A stretch of 15,383 nt of DNA from Limnohabitans sp. (GTDB lineage: Bacteria; Pseudomonadota; Gammaproteobacteria; Burkholderiales; Burkholderiaceae_C), in assembly GCA_024641725.1 (NCBI GenBank), contig JAHECM010000142.1:2280-17662 (forward strand), in the 5' to 3' direction. Made by a program: the position numbers and the translations under genes. Below the pieces are notes generated by a model, which searched no databases, had not been told where the DNA came from, and saw only the letters and a list, made by a program, of their open reading frames with translations. Positions within the stretch are counted from its first letter, which is position 1. Every line of letters starts with the position of its first letter. Shown piece after piece: positions 13,762 through 15,383 of this stretch.

Positions 13762-15015
13762 ATGACCCCTTCTTTGACGCCCCGCCGTGAACGCTGGCTT
13801 TTGCTGACGCTGGCGGGTATCCAGTTCACCCACATTCTGGATTTCATGATCATGATGCCCTTGGGGCCGCAGTTCACGGCCTTGTTTGGCATCAGCAACG
13901 CCGAATTTGGCCTGCTGGTGTCGGCCTACACCTTGTCGGCGGGGGCCTCTGGTCTGCTCGCCAGCCTCTACATTGACCGTTTCGGCCGCAAGCGCTTGCT
14001 GCTGGTGATGTACGGCTTGTTTGGCTTGGCCACGCTGTCCTGCGGTTTGGCCCCGGGCTACGCTTGGTTGATGGTGGCGCGGGTGGCCGCCGGGCTGTTT
14101 GGCGGCGTTTTGTCGGCGCTGTCGCAGACCATCGTGGCCGATGTGGTGCCCTTTGAGCGCCGAGGTCGGGCCATGGGGGTGGTCATGACCTCGTTTTCAG
14201 TGTCCACTGTGGCGGGTGTGCCTGCGGGCCTGTTTGTGGCGGCGCACTGGGGTTGGCACATGCCATTTTTTGGCATCGCTGGCCTGATTGCCGTGTTGGC
14301 TTTGGGGGCTTGGCGCACCTTGCCTCGGCTGGACGGCCATTTGCAGCACAGCCGCGGTCAGGCGGTGCTGGCGGGATTGCGGCAGGTGCTGGTGGAGCCC
14401 AACCACCTGAGGGCCTTTGCCTTGTCTGGGCTGATGATGTTTGCCGGCTTTTTGGTCATTCCGTACATCACGATTTACCTGCAGGCCAATGGCGGCATGC
14501 TGCCGGCCCAAGTGCCCTGGGTGTACTTGTTCGGGGGCCTGGCCACGCTGGTGTCTGCCCGGGTGGTGGGGCGTTTGACCGACCGGGTTGGCAAAGCCGA
14601 GATGTTCCGCCGCATGGCCCTGATCTTGCCGCTGCCCCTGTTGGCCACCACCTTGTCGGAGGGGCTGCCGGTGTGGGGGCTGATGGTGATTTCCACGGCT
14701 TTGTTCACGGTCATGAGCGGCCGCATGATCCCCGGCATGGCGCTGGTGGGCTCGGCCGCTGACCCGCGATTGCGTGGAACATTCATGACGCTGAATGCGT
14801 CTTTGCAATCGGCGGGCATGGGCTTGGCCGCACTGGTGGGGGGTCTGATCATCGGGCGCGATGGTCAGGGCCATTTGCAGCATTACTGGGTGGCGGGATT
14901 GCTGGGAGCGGGGGTGAGTGTGCTGACCGCTTGGTTGGCCGGGCGTGTGCGCATGCACCATGGTGCTGCGGATGCCCTGCATCGGGGTGGGCCCCAAGCG
15001 ACTCCATCAAGATAG
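13762..15015 (+). CDS. MFS transporter, probable drug/sugar efflux permease (DHA1/AraJ-like)
   Basis: A 417-residue major facilitator superfamily protein with about twelve hydrophobic segments. Segment 1 starts RWLLLTLAGIQFTHILDFMI (11-30). The loop after segment 2 has the MFS motif A core DRFGRKR (72-78), and segments 4-5 include VARVAAGLFGGVLSALSQTIVADV and VSTVAGVPAGLF, like motif C of exporters. A second-half motif A echo, VVGRLTDRVGKAEMF, follows segment 8. This argues for proton-driven export, but the substrate cannot be read. The ATG at 13762 is chosen over an in-frame TTG at 13750; neither has a strong ribosome site. It stands alone between divergent corA and hpf. Confidence 0.87.
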   Translation: MTPSLTPRRERWLLLTLAGIQFTHILDFMIMMPLGPQFTALFGISNAEFGLLVSAYTLSAGASGLLASLYIDRFGRKRLLLVMYGLFGLATLSCGLAPGYAWLMVARVAAGLFGGVLSALSQTIVADVVPFERRGRAMGVVMTSFSVSTVAGVPAGLFVAAHWGWHMPFFGIAGLIAVLALGAWRTLPRLDGHLQHSRGQAVLAGLRQVLVEPNHLRAFALSGLMMFAGFLVIPYITIYLQANGGMLPAQVPWVYLFGGLATLVSARVVGRLTDRVGKAEMFRRMALILPLPLLATTLSEGLPVWGLMVISTALFTVMSGRMIPGMALVGSAADPRLRGTFMTLNASLQSAGMGLAALVGGLIIGRDGQGHLQHYWVAGLLGAGVSVLTAWLAGRVRMHHGAADALHRGGPQATPSR

Positions 15016-15075
15016 CAGGCCCAAACGGGTTTGCCAAGCAAAAACCGGCATTCATGGGGTTTACCTGAGGGGCGC

Positions 15076-15104
15076 TTGCATTTGCTGCAGACGGCGCGCA
15101 TAGT
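15076..15104 (+). promoter_or_regulatory. Possible sigma-70 promoter of hpf
   Basis: TTGCAT (15076-15081) and CATAGT (15099-15104) are separated by exactly 17 bases. They match three of six and four of six consensus positions. A start near 15111 would give a leader of about 70 bases holding the tandem hairpins. The call is weak. Confidence 0.3.
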
Positions 15105-15108
15105 GGAT

Positions 15109-15150
15109 TCAAACGGCTTCGCAAACGCCGTTTGACCCCCAGTCCGGGGG
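15109..15150 (+). promoter_or_regulatory. Two tandem hairpins upstream of hpf
   Basis: TCAAACGGC (15109-15117) pairs perfectly over 9 bases with GCCGTTTGA (15127-15135). It is followed without a gap by CCCCC (15136-15140) pairing with GGGGG (15146-15150). No T-run follows. They sit between the MFS stop and the hpf ribosome site. The first may overlap the transcription start, so it could act as DNA operator or RNA structure. Confidence 0.5.
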
Positions 15151-15180
15151 CCTTCATCCCAAGCAACAGGAGGTTTGTCT

Positions 15181-15383
15181 ATGAACTTGACGATCAGCGG
15201 TCACCATCTTGAAGTTACCCCCGCCTTGCGCACCTATGTGACCGGAAAGCTCGATCGCATCACCCGACATTTTGACCAAGTGGTCGATGTCAAAGTGCTG
15301 TTGACAGTTGAAAAACAAAAGGAAAAGGAAAAACGCCAGCGTGCTGAATGCAATATCCACGTCAAAGGCAATGATCTGTTTGC
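15181..15383 (+). CDS. hpf: Ribosome hibernation promoting factor HPF/RaiA family (3' end outside window)
   Basis: HPF binds the 30S decoding region in stationary phase, blocking tRNA and mRNA and helping inactive ribosome dimers form. The first 67 codons are visible. MNLTISGHHLEVTPALRTYV is the typical N terminus, with a first strand and helix (about 14-30, RTYVTGKLDRITRHF), followed by VKVLLTVEKQ and a very basic KEKEKRQRAECNIHVKG stretch expected on the rRNA-facing side. It could be a short HPF or a long form; the C terminus is not in view. The start has a perfect AGGAGG (15168-15173) seven bases upstream, one of the best ribosome sites in the window. Confidence 0.93.
   Translation, partial: MNLTISGHHLEVTPALRTYVTGKLDRITRHFDQVVDVKVLLTVEKQKEKEKRQRAECNIHVKGNDLF

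Noticed and set aside
15018..15045. Terminator after the MFS gene (CAAAC/GTTTG)
   Set aside because: The stem is only four to five weak pairs with almost no loop and no following T-run.
15070..15086. Sigma-54 promoter before hpf (GG...TTGC pattern)
   Set aside because: GG and GC are 11 bases apart instead of the required 10, and the -24 context does not match.

Overview
The window looks like chromosomal DNA of a GC-rich betaproteobacterium, most likely a Comamonadaceae relative of Limnohabitans, Rhodoferax or Polaromonas. This rests on protein style (Bug-type solute-binding protein, TcuAB, PntAB, FadD, HPF), dense mostly ungapped gene packing and high GC. The genus is inferred, not shown. 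It holds thirteen protein genes, two of them cut by the window edges. I see no rRNA, tRNA, CRISPR array, insertion sequence or phage gene. No gene-free stretch exceeds 300 bases; the longest is about 277 bases, between corA and the MFS gene.

Left part (1-4390, minus strand): mnmA, tcuA, tcuB and a periplasmic tricarboxylate-type binding protein read as one tightly packed unit. mnmA and tcuA overlap by 4 bases, tcuA and tcuB by 14, and 18 bases separate tcuB from the binding protein. This puts a universal tRNA-thiolation gene at the head of a probable tricarballylate (or similar carboxylate) uptake and oxidation operon. Divergent from mnmA is a small membrane-anchored lytic transglycosylase (4472-5200). 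It converges on a two-gene minus unit made of a NudJ-like Nudix hydrolase and a TSUP/TauE-like permease (5225-6477).

Middle part (6478-9882, plus strand): the proton-translocating transhydrogenase genes pntA and pntB, with a structured leader and a strong Rho-independent terminator. The gap between them is 137 bases, and 126 of these are three exact-period 42-base tandem copies of a hairpin-forming repeat. This is the most unusual feature here.

Right part (9980-15383): fadD (fatty acyl-CoA ligase) and mtnN (MTA/SAH nucleosidase) on plus. corA (Mg/Co channel) lies on minus, converging on mtnN with one base between stop codons, and has a roughly 150-base leader with two mutually exclusive hairpins. 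An MFS exporter and the start of hpf (ribosome hibernation factor), with tandem hairpins in its leader, follow on plus.

Several genes (mnmA, the nudJ-like gene, fadD, perhaps the transglycosylase) have a -10-like hexamer only 6-15 bases before the start codon and no convincing Shine-Dalgarno site, so leaderless transcripts are plausible. All functions are read from sequence motifs by eye; no database search was run.
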